From positions 1 to 17,249 of the forward strand of contig CAJVZA010000042.1 of the NCBI GenBank assembly GCA_913009315.1: a stretch of DNA of 17,249 bases, in the 5' to 3' direction. The notes below the pieces were generated by a model, which was not told the DNA's origin, ran no database searches, and saw only the letters and a program-made list of their open reading frames with translations. Each line of letters begins with the position of its first letter. Position 1 is the first letter of the stretch. Below are positions 6,792 to 14,342 of the stretch, piece after piece. Both the position numbers and the translations under genes were made by a program. The DNA is from an uncultured Hippea sp. GTDB taxonomy: Bacteria > Campylobacterota_A > Desulfurellia > JAADFJ01.

Positions 6792-9602
6792 TCATGATCT
6801 TCCGGAGGTGTCCTTAATAATCTCTAACGGAAAAGTAAGGGATCTTTTTATAATATTCAGAACACCTGTTCCGATACTTTTTATAGGCATAGGCGTAATT
6901 AACGGGTTATTCAATTTATCTTTAACGGAAAATGTCATAATTGAAAAGCTTTTATCCTTGCCTGTCAATATCCACCCTACGATCGGTATTTTGGATATTA
7001 TCTTGTTAATTAATGTAAAGGTTCTGATACCCAGTATTCCGTTAATGTCGTTCTGCTTGGTATTGTATGTACCTTGAAAAACCATATTCAACTCTCCTTT
7101 GAAAATAATGGGGGTTTTTGTAGCCATAACTCCATCTTTTATCGCAATTGCACCGTTTATAGCTTTATATTTCAATCCTCTTCTTGAAAAATTTGCAAGC
7201 CGCAGCGTTAGAATGTTCTTTAAGCTAAGATAATTCAACAGTTTGACCAGGGCGGGAAACCGTTTGATGGTTCCCTTGTATGCACCGAATCTTACATTTA
7301 CATTGTAAGATTTCTTTAAATATACTAAAAAATTGCCATCTGCTTCAATTCGTTCTGCTGTAATCTGGCCGGTTAAACCTATCTTATCAAGAAGGAGATT
7401 GTTGTTTCTGCCGGAATATCTGAATACGCCTTTAATAAAGGAATTGTTCGAGCTGTATGTTAGATTTGCCGTCATTACAGCATCGAGAAATCTGATTTTT
7501 ACATTTTTCGATGTTATAAAACCGTTGTCAAATGTGAAATCTGCCGTTACGTACGGCAAAGTTAAATGTTTGTAATAAATGTTGTCAAGCTTTACCCTCA
7601 ATGTCCCTCTGCCTAAATCCTTCTGCCTTTTTTCATGTTTCAACAGATTCGAAAGCAGGTCAAGTTTTATGCTTGAGCCCTGCAGCGCCATAAACCAATA
7701 TTTTTTTTTGATATCATAGCTGCCGATAGCGCTGAAATTACCTTTTCCGGCCTTCCCTTTTATATAAATTGCAAGATTATTTCGTTCAAATTTCAGCTCT
7801 GCTTTATATGACAGCAGAGAGGTATTCATATTAAGATAAGCATAACCGTTGTATTCCTGATCTTTTATTGATAAATTGCCGGTTATCGTGCCGCTGCTGT
7901 CAAAGCCTGCAATCTTTCCTTCTGTACGCCCGTTAAAAGATACCGTAATTTTTTTGCCTGCAGAGATATTGAAACGGCCGTTATACGGAAAATCCGGGCC
8001 ATTTAAGACTGTTTTCATAGATTCGGCATTTATTCTGCCCTCTATGCTGAGTGTCTTCTCATTGGGATTTTCAGAAGGAATTCGGACAAAAAGTTTCAGG
8101 CTGCCGCCGTAAGTCTGCGAACTAAAATCTACGTTGTCGGATTCTATTTTTACAACGTCCGTATCTCTTTTAACAGTTATAAATTTTGAAGAAATTCTGA
8201 GATCTTTTTTACGATTAAAAATTACGGCATCACGCATAATGATCTTGAATGGGAAAAACGGCATCGGCTTAAAACGATAATTTTTGATTGAGACCGCTGT
8301 TTCGGCGGAAAGCGTGTCTGCGTAGCCGATAAGTTGATGAAAATTTTTAGGTATGACAAGCTTCTCAAAAAAATTTCTTGAATACTGATCCAATTTTAGA
8401 TGAACCGGAATCAACATATCTGAAACCGGATCGCTGAACAGCCTTCTTATTACTATTTTTGCACCTGAAACGGTTGAAACGCCTAACTGCCCGGAAAGTT
8501 TTGTCAGATAAACCGTTTTGTCTTTTAATCTGAAGGTTCCTGATACATTATTAAAAAGCGGCGTATCATCTGTTACTCTGAAGTTTACATCAGACGCAGA
8601 ACCGGCTGCATAAATAACCGCATCTTTCCATTTTTTCAATCTGCCCTTAATCGCTGCATCTCTGATCAGTGCCTTGCCGGTTATTCTGTATGTTCTGAAA
8701 ATCTCCGATAATTTTGCGCTGCTGCGTCTTAAAAATGTCGAATCGACAACTCCTCTGTTTAAACTGATTTTAAACATGCTGCCGTCTGATACAAATTTAA
8801 ATTTAAGTTTATTGCCGCCTTTTTTAATATAAATCGAAGCCTTATATCTGTTTTTGCCGTCCTTTGGATTTATAGAGAAACTTACGCCGAACGGTAATGC
8901 GATATCAAAGTATGGCTTAAGCGCGATTCGTCTGCCCGATGCCGCAACCGACAATACATTATTATGAATATTGTAATTTAATTTTCCCGACATATTCTCA
9001 AGATTAAGAATTTTTGCCTCAGGAAAAACAGCTTCAAAATCCGACAGATTTATATTATTGAAATCAACTCTCAGCATACCGCTATTTTTTTGATATAAAA
9101 ACGCTGATTGGTGACCTTTATACAGAAGATCTGCGCTTATCAGCTTGTCTTTGGTTTTTATATTATCCATAATGACACTTTGTCCATTTAAGATAAGTAC
9201 AATTCTGCCTCCGGTCACTTCTGAAATTCTGAATCCAAAATTATGGCCAATCTTTTTATTAAATCCATCCAGTGAAATTCTGATATCCGGGTCTTTCAGC
9301 TCCAATGATCCGGTCGGTTTCTCGTTCTTCAAAATTGACGCGATCAGATCTGCTATCTTATAGCTCACGCGCGCCTGCTTAATCTTAATGTAGTCGTTTT
9401 TTCGGTTGCATAAAATATTGTCGGCTGTCACTGTTATGATGCCGTTTTTTATCTTATAGCCGGCGTTGCTGAAACTTATTCCGCTGCAGACTGAGTCTAT
9501 TTGTCGGTGTAGAATCCTGTTTAAAATCAGGTTTTTACTGATGAAAAGAGTACCCAAAGTCAGTATGATTATTACAACAAAAAATGCGGTAAATTTTTTC
9601 AT
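6792..9602 (-). CDS. AsmA-like / YhdP-type envelope protein
   Basis: A 936-residue protein with a single N-terminal membrane anchor (about residues 5-24: FFVVIIILTLGTLFIS), followed by a long beta-rich, repetitive region without further membrane segments. The C-terminal AsmA-like region includes the typical IPIVGWILTGKDKSF...TPMPIKSIGTGVLNI...LTFP signature. Family members (AsmA, TamB, YhdP) are long, inner-membrane-anchored proteins that span the periplasm and are thought to move phospholipids toward the outer membrane; I infer the same here, which implies a diderm cell. The start codon follows the trmB stop codon with no gap (TAG then ATG) and there is no clear Shine-Dalgarno sequence, so translation is probably coupled to trmB. 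It is the last gene of the hisS operon. Which family member it matches cannot be decided by eye. Confidence 0.85.
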   Translation of the reverse strand: MKKFTAFFVVIIILTLGTLFISKNLILNRILHRQIDSVCSGISFSNAGYKIKNGIITVTADNILCNRKNDYIKIKQARVSYKIADLIASILKNEKPTGSLELKDPDIRISLDGFNKKIGHNFGFRISEVTGGRIVLILNGQSVIMDNIKTKDKLISADLLYKGHQSAFLYQKNSGMLRVDFNNINLSDFEAVFPEAKILNLENMSGKLNYNIHNNVLSVAASGRRIALKPYFDIALPFGVSFSINPKDGKNRYKASIYIKKGGNKLKFKFVSDGSMFKISLNRGVVDSTFLRRSSAKLSEIFRTYRITGKALIRDAAIKGRLKKWKDAVIYAAGSASDVNFRVTDDTPLFNNVSGTFRLKDKTVYLTKLSGQLGVSTVSGAKIVIRRLFSDPVSDMLIPVHLKLDQYSRNFFEKLVIPKNFHQLIGYADTLSAETAVSIKNYRFKPMPFFPFKIIMRDAVIFNRKKDLRISSKFITVKRDTDVVKIESDNVDFSSQTYGGSLKLFVRIPSENPNEKTLSIEGRINAESMKTVLNGPDFPYNGRFNISAGKKITVSFNGRTEGKIAGFDSSGTITGNLSIKDQEYNGYAYLNMNTSLLSYKAELKFERNNLAIYIKGKAGKGNFSAIGSYDIKKKYWFMALQGSSIKLDLLSNLLKHEKRQKDLGRGTLRVKLDNIYYKHLTLPYVTADFTFDNGFITSKNVKIRFLDAVMTANLTYSSNNSFIKGVFRYSGRNNNLLLDKIGLTGQITAERIEADGNFLVYLKKSYNVNVRFGAYKGTIKRFPALVKLLNYLSLKNILTLRLANFSRRGLKYKAINGAIAIKDGVMATKTPIIFKGELNMVFQGTYNTKQNDINGILGIRTFTLINKIISKIPIVGWILTGKDKSFSIMTFSVKDKLNNPLITPMPIKSIGTGVLNIIKRSLTFPLEIIKDTSGRS

Positions 9603-10817
9603 CTATGTATTAAAAAATGCGTTTATGGAAGGCAGCATAACAAAGGTTGAAACATTGAGCATCTTGCCGTCAAAAAAGAGCTGCTCGGAAAGATTATGTC
9701 CAATTGCATCGATAACATATAGCTGCCTGTTTCCCGAGGCATCCGTATATCTGTCTTTGAGTTTTAGCGTAACATCGGGCAATGTTATCTCCTTTGCCGC
9801 GGCAAATTCAGCCGGCGCTGCCGACTTACTATCCTTCTCTGTGCTGTCTTTTTTAGAAAGTGCTTGCGGCACTGCTGCATGCTTTTTCATACTGCAGATA
9901 TAGATTGCTCTTCCCTCATTAAGCCATTTGTTTTCGTATTTTGTTCCTATCTTTTCTGTTTTATATATCTCGTCGATAGAAGATTCGATAAACCCGCTCT
10001 CGGCAAACAGTGATTTTGACATTCTGAAATAATCCTCACTGTCAGTTGCAAGGTTGATTATGCCTCCTTTTTTTAGACGGTTAGAAGCTATCTTCACAAA
10101 TTCACCGGAAACAAGTCTCTTATTCGACTGTCTTTTTTTTGGCCAGGGGACAGGAAAGTTGATGAAAATTTTAGATATCGAACCCTGTTCAAACAGATAA
10201 GTAAGCGCCGAAAGTGCGCTGATATTAATCAGTTTTATTCCCGACTCATTTGCTTTCATAAGTTTTCTTTTTGTAAGATAAACCGATTTGGGCTGAGTTT
10301 CCATGCCTATTAAATTGCATTCAGGATAAAATCGGCGCAGTTTGAACAGAAAGTCACCTCTTCCAAAGCCAATTTCCACTATAAGATCTTTGTCGTTTCC
10401 GAAGCTCTTTTTCCAATCGACAAATTGTGCAATCGGTCCGCTCATCTCATATTCCGAATCAATTAACGGTGGGAATCTGCCCGATGAACTGAGATTGTTC
10501 TGTATAATATCGGCATCATTAAGTATTCCTTGTATTTGACAGGAAAAAAACTGAAGAAACTTTTTTATTCCATCATCAATTTCGGGTTTGGATGCCTTGT
10601 ATATTTTAAACAGATGCCCGGATTTTGTACTTTTCTGTTCTATGAAAATTGTTCTGCTTTTTATCATACCTGAAATATAAATTTCCCAGAGCGTTTTCTT
10701 TGATGAGTGCCAGCAGTTTTCGATTTTATAAATCGTGTTTTTGTAGCTGAATTCATCAAAAGACTCCGGCGTCAATATCATAGAATTTGAATTTGTTCTA
10801 ATTAAAAAATGCGGCAT
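9603..10817 (-). CDS. trmB: tRNA (guanine-N7-)-methyltransferase, long form with a C-terminal extension
   Basis: A 404-residue protein; classical TrmB is about 210-240. Residues about 1-140 form an N-terminal domain like that of long TrmB proteins. The SAM-dependent core runs from about 143 to 312, with motif I LIVEIGFGRGDFL (145-156), the TrmB signature FPVPWPKKRQSNKRL (221-235), ATDSEDYF (257-264) and TKYENKW (292-298). The usual FPDPW is FPVPW: the Asp considered catalytically important is Val223. From memory, Campylobacter-type long TrmB also has FPVPW, so this looks like a subfamily trait rather than damage. After residue 312 comes a charged, alanine-rich linker and a folded-looking tail (344-404) of unknown role. 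It would make m7G46 in tRNA. It begins 5 nt after aspS and has no visible Shine-Dalgarno sequence, so translation is probably coupled. Confidence 0.85.
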   Translation of the reverse strand: MPHFLIRTNSNSMILTPESFDEFSYKNTIYKIENCWHSSKKTLWEIYISGMIKSRTIFIEQKSTKSGHLFKIYKASKPEIDDGIKKFLQFFSCQIQGILNDADIIQNNLSSSGRFPPLIDSEYEMSGPIAQFVDWKKSFGNDKDLIVEIGFGRGDFLFKLRRFYPECNLIGMETQPKSVYLTKRKLMKANESGIKLINISALSALTYLFEQGSISKIFINFPVPWPKKRQSNKRLVSGEFVKIASNRLKKGGIINLATDSEDYFRMSKSLFAESGFIESSIDEIYKTEKIGTKYENKWLNEGRAIYICSMKKHAAVPQALSKKDSTEKDSKSAAPAEFAAAKEITLPDVTLKLKDRYTDASGNRQLYVIDAIGHNLSEQLFFDGKMLNVSTFVMLPSINAFFNT

Positions 10818-10822
10818 CGAAG

Positions 10823-12607
10823 CTATACAATGGTTCTGATATGCAATTCCCTGAGCTGTTTAGCTGTCACGGAAGAAGGAGCATCCGTAAGCGGACAATA
10901 GGCGCGCTGGGTTTTTGGAAACGCTATAACATCTCTAATGGAATCTGCACCGACCATAAGCATTATTATTCTATCAAGCCCGAAGGCAATTCCGCCATGA
11001 GGAGGGGCACCGTAATTCAGGGCATCCAGCAGAAATCCGAATTTCTGTCTCGCTTCTTTCTCATCGATTCGAAGAAGATTAAGCATTTCAAGCTGCAGAT
11101 CGCTTCTATTGATACGAATACTGCCGCCTCCGATTTCATTTCCATTTAATGTTATATCATAGGCTCTGGAACGTATTTTTGAAAGATCACCGTTTTTATA
11201 TTTTTCGAGATCGGCGGCAAACGGAGCTGTAAACGGATGATGCATTGACAAAAAACGTTCTTCAGTGTCACTCCATTCAAATAACGGAAAGTCGGTTACC
11301 CACAAAAAACTGAAGTTTTTATTCGGAAGATATCCTTTAATTTTTGCCAGTTCAAGACGAAGATGAGAAAGGCTGTCGGCTACAACCTTTTTTGTATCGG
11401 CAACAAAAAAGAGCAGATCACCCGGCCTGGCTTCGGCTTTTTTCAGAAGTTCCTTTTTTTCATTGTCACTGAAAAATTTGATAATAGGTGATTGCAGCAA
11501 ATCGGCTTTAACTTTTATCCATGCCAGACCTTTTGCGCCGTAACAAGCCGTCAGCGCGGTAAGCCGGTCAATCTGACGGCGCGTCATGTCTCCCATCGCT
11601 TCTGCATTGATAAGCTTAATCTGCCCGCCTTTTTCAAGCACATTCTTAAATACTCCGAAACCGGTTTTTTTGAAAATTTCTCCAACATCAACAAGCTCTA
11701 ACGGAAACCTGATATCGGGCTTGTCGGTTCCAAAACGGTCCATCGCTTCTTTGTGTGTCATTCTCGGTATTGGAAGGGGGATATCAAAATTCAGCACATT
11801 GCGGAATACATATTGAAGCATTTTTTCTGAAACGGATATCACATCTTCTTCGTTCACAAAAGAGGATTCAACATCGATTTGGGTAAACTCCGGCTGTCTG
11901 TCAGCCCTGAGGTCCTCATCTCTGAAACATTTAACAACCTGGAAATAGCGATCAAATCCGGCGATCATAAGAAGCTGTTTAAAAAGCTGCGGCGACTGCG
12001 GCAGTGCGTAGAATTTCTCTTTGTTGACGCGGCTGGGCACAAGATAATCACGTGCTCCCTCCGGTGTACTTTTTGTCAATACAGGTGTTTCAACCTCGAT
12101 AAAGCCGTTCTTATCATAAAAATCCCTCACGGCCTTAACGGTTTTATGGCGGATAATCAAATTTTTCTGCAGTTTTTCCCGTCTCAAATCCATATAGCGA
12201 TATTTTAATCTCCTGTCTTCTCCTACGTTGTCGGCCTCACTAAGCGGAAACGGCGGAGTTTTTGATTCTGACAATATTCTCAGCTCGCAGTCAACCAAAA
12301 GCTCGACCTCGCCTGTTGCGAGATTTGGATTTATCGTTCCCTCGGGGCGGGATCTAAGATGCCCCCTTGCGGCAACGCAATATTCGCTTCTTAATGACTG
12401 AGCGTAATTATGCGTTTCCTTGTTGTCAGACGGATCAAACACAATCTGAATGATACCGGTTCTGTCTCTCAAATCTATGAATATCACTCCTCCGTGATCG
12501 CGCCACGAGTTTACCCATCCGTAAACAGTAACCTCTTTGTTCAGCTGTTCCTTTGTAATATTTCCGCAATAATCGGTTCTTGTTAATCCATCGATGTCAG
12601 TTTTCAC
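10823..12607 (-). CDS. aspS: Aspartyl-tRNA synthetase, probably non-discriminating
   Basis: A 594-residue, full-length bacterial-type class II synthetase that charges tRNA with aspartate. The N-terminal OB-fold anticodon-binding domain (about 1-115) is followed by the catalytic core: motif 1 region (ETPVLTKSTPEGARDYLVPSR), motif 2 (FRDEDLRADRQPEFTQIDVE), the bacterial GAD insertion, and motif 3 (GGIAFGLDRIIMLM). His38 in RDHGG and Gly90 in RPEGTINPN match the residues found in non-discriminating AspRS such as that of Pseudomonas aeruginosa, where discriminating enzymes have other residues. This suggests it also makes Asp-tRNA(Asn), to be converted by GatCAB. The start is GTG; GTGA overlaps the hisS stop by 4 nt, with GGAG about 8 nt upstream. 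The hisS-aspS order is common in bacteria. Confidence 0.96.
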   Translation of the reverse strand: MKTDIDGLTRTDYCGNITKEQLNKEVTVYGWVNSWRDHGGVIFIDLRDRTGIIQIVFDPSDNKETHNYAQSLRSEYCVAARGHLRSRPEGTINPNLATGEVELLVDCELRILSESKTPPFPLSEADNVGEDRRLKYRYMDLRREKLQKNLIIRHKTVKAVRDFYDKNGFIEVETPVLTKSTPEGARDYLVPSRVNKEKFYALPQSPQLFKQLLMIAGFDRYFQVVKCFRDEDLRADRQPEFTQIDVESSFVNEEDVISVSEKMLQYVFRNVLNFDIPLPIPRMTHKEAMDRFGTDKPDIRFPLELVDVGEIFKKTGFGVFKNVLEKGGQIKLINAEAMGDMTRRQIDRLTALTACYGAKGLAWIKVKADLLQSPIIKFFSDNEKKELLKKAEARPGDLLFFVADTKKVVADSLSHLRLELAKIKGYLPNKNFSFLWVTDFPLFEWSDTEERFLSMHHPFTAPFAADLEKYKNGDLSKIRSRAYDITLNGNEIGGGSIRINRSDLQLEMLNLLRIDEKEARQKFGFLLDALNYGAPPHGGIAFGLDRIIMLMVGADSIRDVIAFPKTQRAYCPLTDAPSSVTAKQLRELHIRTIV

Positions 12608-13824
12608 AATGTTTCTCCAAATTCATCAATTTTTATTAATTTCTGTGTTTTGTTTTTCATATCCTTAATTAATAAGGTATCTGCAATTCTTTCATTTTCA
12701 CCCATAATAGCGCATATTTGTGCACCTGCTCCGTTTGCCCTTCTAAGCTGAGACTTCAGGCTTCCGCCCTTGTAGTCAAAACGGCAATTGCGTCTTTTTG
12801 CAGCTGATGCAAAAAGCTTGAACAGCACAATTTTGGAAGGTTCATCGAGTGCTATAAAATAGACGGTTTTTTCCGAAGCATTCTTGATGTCACTGAGCAA
12901 AAAGATTCGTTCTATGCCCATTGCCCATCCCGTTGCAGGACTATCTTTGCCTCCCAATGATTTTACAAGATCATTGTACCTTCCTCCGGCAATTAGAGCT
13001 GACTGCGAACCGAGCTTGTCGGTTGTAATTTCAAAAACGGTTTTTGTATAATAGTCAAGACCTCTGACAAGCATAGGGTCATCTTCAAATACTATATTCA
13101 TATCAGAAAGATATTGCTTTAATTTGTTATGATGTGCGCTGCAGCTGCCGCAGAGATAATTCCGGCCTGCGGGTGCGTCTTTTGCTATTTCAGAACAGCG
13201 CTGAACTTTGCAGTCTAAAATTCTCAAAGGATTGATATCCAGCCTTCTTCTGCAATTGTCGCACAATTCCCGATCATATCTTCTGAAATAGTCAACAAGC
13301 GCAACTTGCCAGCCCGGTCTGCATGCGGGGCAGCCTATGCTGTTGAGCAGAATTTTGACACTTTCTATGCCAAAGGACCCGACAAGAAGCTCGCGTGCAA
13401 GAATAATCTGTTCTGCATCAAGTGCCGGATCATCAACACCGAACGCTTCGATTCCCGCCTGATGAAACTGTCTCATGCGTCCCTTCTGAGGCCTTTCATA
13501 TCGATACATAGGCCCGAAATAACACCATTTATGAAGCAGCTCCGAGTTGTACTTATGTTCGACAAAACTTCTTACCGCAGAAGCAGTCCCTTCCGGCCTC
13601 AATGCCAGATGTTTGCCTTTTTTATCATTAAACAGATACATCTGCTTATCCACTATGTCTGTCCCGTCTCCTATGCCCCTGATAAAAAGATCAGCATGTT
13701 CAACTATGGGAGTTTCTATGAGCTTATACCCGAATCGTCGGGCATTTTCCAAAAATAGCGACCGAATCTTTTCCCATTTCCAGCTTTCCTCCGGCAAAAT
13801 ATCGGCCATTCCTTTCACGGACAT
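12604..13824 (-). CDS. hisS: Histidyl-tRNA synthetase
   Basis: A 406-residue class II synthetase that charges tRNA-His, within the usual 400-430 range. Visible motifs are ALRPEGTA (about 74-81), motif 2 YRYERPQKGRMRQFHQAG (108-124), the histidine-specific HisA motif LVRGLDYYTKTVFE (252-265), the motif 3 region GWAMGIERIFLL, and a C-terminal anticodon-binding domain from about 315. Between motif 2 and the HisA motif is an insertion with four cysteine pairs (C165/C168, C188/C191, C205/C210, C225/C228), which could bind zinc. Similar cysteine-rich insertions occur in HisRS of several anaerobic lineages. The ATG at 13824 has GAGGT 5 nt upstream. It is the first gene of the hisS-aspS-trmB-asmA operon. 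Confidence 0.96.
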   Translation of the reverse strand: MSVKGMADILPEESWKWEKIRSLFLENARRFGYKLIETPIVEHADLFIRGIGDGTDIVDKQMYLFNDKKGKHLALRPEGTASAVRSFVEHKYNSELLHKWCYFGPMYRYERPQKGRMRQFHQAGIEAFGVDDPALDAEQIILARELLVGSFGIESVKILLNSIGCPACRPGWQVALVDYFRRYDRELCDNCRRRLDINPLRILDCKVQRCSEIAKDAPAGRNYLCGSCSAHHNKLKQYLSDMNIVFEDDPMLVRGLDYYTKTVFEITTDKLGSQSALIAGGRYNDLVKSLGGKDSPATGWAMGIERIFLLSDIKNASEKTVYFIALDEPSKIVLFKLFASAAKRRNCRFDYKGGSLKSQLRRANGAGAQICAIMGENERIADTLLIKDMKNKTQKLIKIDEFGETL

Positions 13825-13845
13825 ACTGCACCTCTTAAAATTGTG

Positions 13846-13906
13846 AACTCACCTTATGCATCACTAAAAACGCTGAAAACCATACATAGTGCGCGTAAGG
13901 TGAGTT
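13846..13906. repeat. Imperfect inverted repeat between hisS and nhaA
   Basis: The left arm (13846-13866) and right arm (13887-13906) share a perfect outer 11 bp, AACTCACCTTA / TAAGGTGAGTT. An inner part with small mismatches (GC, then CACTA/TAGTG) extends pairing to about 19-20 bp around a 20-nt loop. It lies just downstream of the candidate hisS promoter, so it is either in the hisS leader RNA or forms an operator over the transcription start. It lacks a following T-run on either strand, which argues against a simple intrinsic terminator. A T-box is excluded by the short leader and the absence of its conserved parts. Confidence 0.7.
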
Positions 13907-14056
13907 ATGAGTAAAGATTATGATTTTTATACTCTTTTGTCAACTTATAAACGCAGCTTATGCCTCTACTATCTTTTGCGGCGACAGACACATAGGCATT
14001 CAAGGCGACAAGAAAAACAGGCCGCAAATGATAACCGGCAGCGACAGTCCAATTGA
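13907..14056 (+). CDS. Possible small ORF, arginine/glutamine-rich, 49 residues
   Basis: An ATG at 13907 opens a 49-codon frame ending in TGA at 14054-14056. It begins MSKDYDFYTLLSTYKRS and continues with a hydrophobic patch (LCLYYLL) and a very basic tail with repeated Arg-Arg-Gln units (LRRQTHRHSRRQEKQ). An AAGGTGA lies directly upstream and is Shine-Dalgarno-like, but it sits in the 3' arm of the inverted repeat 13846-13906, so in RNA from this strand it would be paired. The ORF overlaps the hisS promoter in antisense and ends at the nhaA promoter. I recognise no family. It may be chance, or a relic of a mobile element. Confidence 0.25.
   Translation: MSKDYDFYTLLSTYKRSLCLYYLLRRQTHRHSRRQEKQAANDNRQRQSN
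13917..13943 (-). promoter_or_regulatory. Candidate promoter for the hisS operon
   Basis: A perfect -35 TTGACA on the minus strand (13943-13938) is followed by CATAAT at 15 nt (13922-13917) or the poorer TAATCT at 17 nt. Transcription would start near 13908-13912, leaving a leader of about 85 nt that contains the whole inverted repeat 13846-13906. The -35 is strong; the choice of -10 is uncertain. Confidence 0.5.
13975..14028. repeat. Short inverted repeat TTTGCGGC / GCCGCAAA
   Basis: Perfect 8-bp arms at 13975-13982 and 14021-14028. A second inverted pair, ATGCCT (13960-13965) / AGGCAT (13994-13999), interleaves with it, so the two could be mutually exclusive structures. GCGACA also occurs three times in direct orientation (13981, 14005, 14041). 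Function unknown; the repeats could be binding sites or reflect the Arg-Arg-Gln repeats of the overlapping small ORF. Confidence 0.4.
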
Positions 14057-14081
14057 CAATATCAAAAAGATGAATTAAAAT
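14053..14081 (+). promoter_or_regulatory. Promoter upstream of nhaA
   Basis: A perfect -35 TTGACA (14053-14058), a 17-nt spacer and -10 TAAAAT (14076-14081) give a strong sigma70-type promoter starting near 14088. A second, extended -10 (TGATATAAT, 14091-14099) just downstream would start transcription at about 14106, exactly at the ATG of the 78-codon ORF. Either would transcribe nhaA after a leader of roughly 230-245 nt. Confidence 0.65.
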
Positions 14082-14105
14082 TTACTTTTATGATATAATT
14101 ATAGT

Positions 14106-14342
14106 ATGCCCATTGAAAAAAAGCTATCCGTATCCGATATTCATTGGAAAGACACAAAATATAGAATAAGCAGTACGGGATTAATTTCATCAGAAATACG
14201 AGTTTATGCGAATGCTGTTAATTTCATTTTACAGGAATTTTTCGAATGGGCAATTAATAGCGAAAAAGCGACAAATTACTTCGCAGTGACAACAGGTTTG
14301 ATTGTTGCGCACTATGCAAAATCGAGGGTTAAGTGGAGATAA
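14106..14342 (+). CDS. Uncertain 78-residue ORF ahead of nhaA
   Basis: An open frame of 78 codons from ATG 14106 to TAA 14340-14342, overlapping the nhaA start by 10 nt in another frame. The product (MPIEKKLSVSDIHWKDTKYR...) has no signal peptide or clear membrane segment; residues about 28-65 look mainly helical (VYANAVNFILQEFFEWAI) and the end is basic (YAKSRVKWR). I recognise no family. There is no Shine-Dalgarno sequence before the ATG, so if made it would have to be leaderless, which the extended -10 at 14091-14099 would allow. It may be a small coupled protein that controls nhaA translation. Alternatively the stretch may be an untranslated, structured leader; nhaA genes elsewhere are known to carry leader RNAs such as the nhaA-I and nhaA-II motifs, but I cannot recognise either here. 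Confidence 0.4.
   Translation: MPIEKKLSVSDIHWKDTKYRISSTGLISSEIRVYANAVNFILQEFFEWAINSEKATNYFAVTTGLIVAHYAKSRVKWR

Noticed and set aside
9466-9903. 145-codon plus-strand open frame across the asmA-trmB junction
   Set aside because: It is antisense to two well-supported genes and has no recognisable features.
13306-13758. 150-codon plus-strand open frame
   Set aside because: It lies antisense to hisS, whose class II motifs are intact across the region; no ribosome site or recognisable domain.
13825-13945. T-box riboswitch in front of hisS
   Set aside because: The predicted leader is only about 85 nt and lacks the stem I, specifier loop and T-box sequence; only a single hairpin is present.
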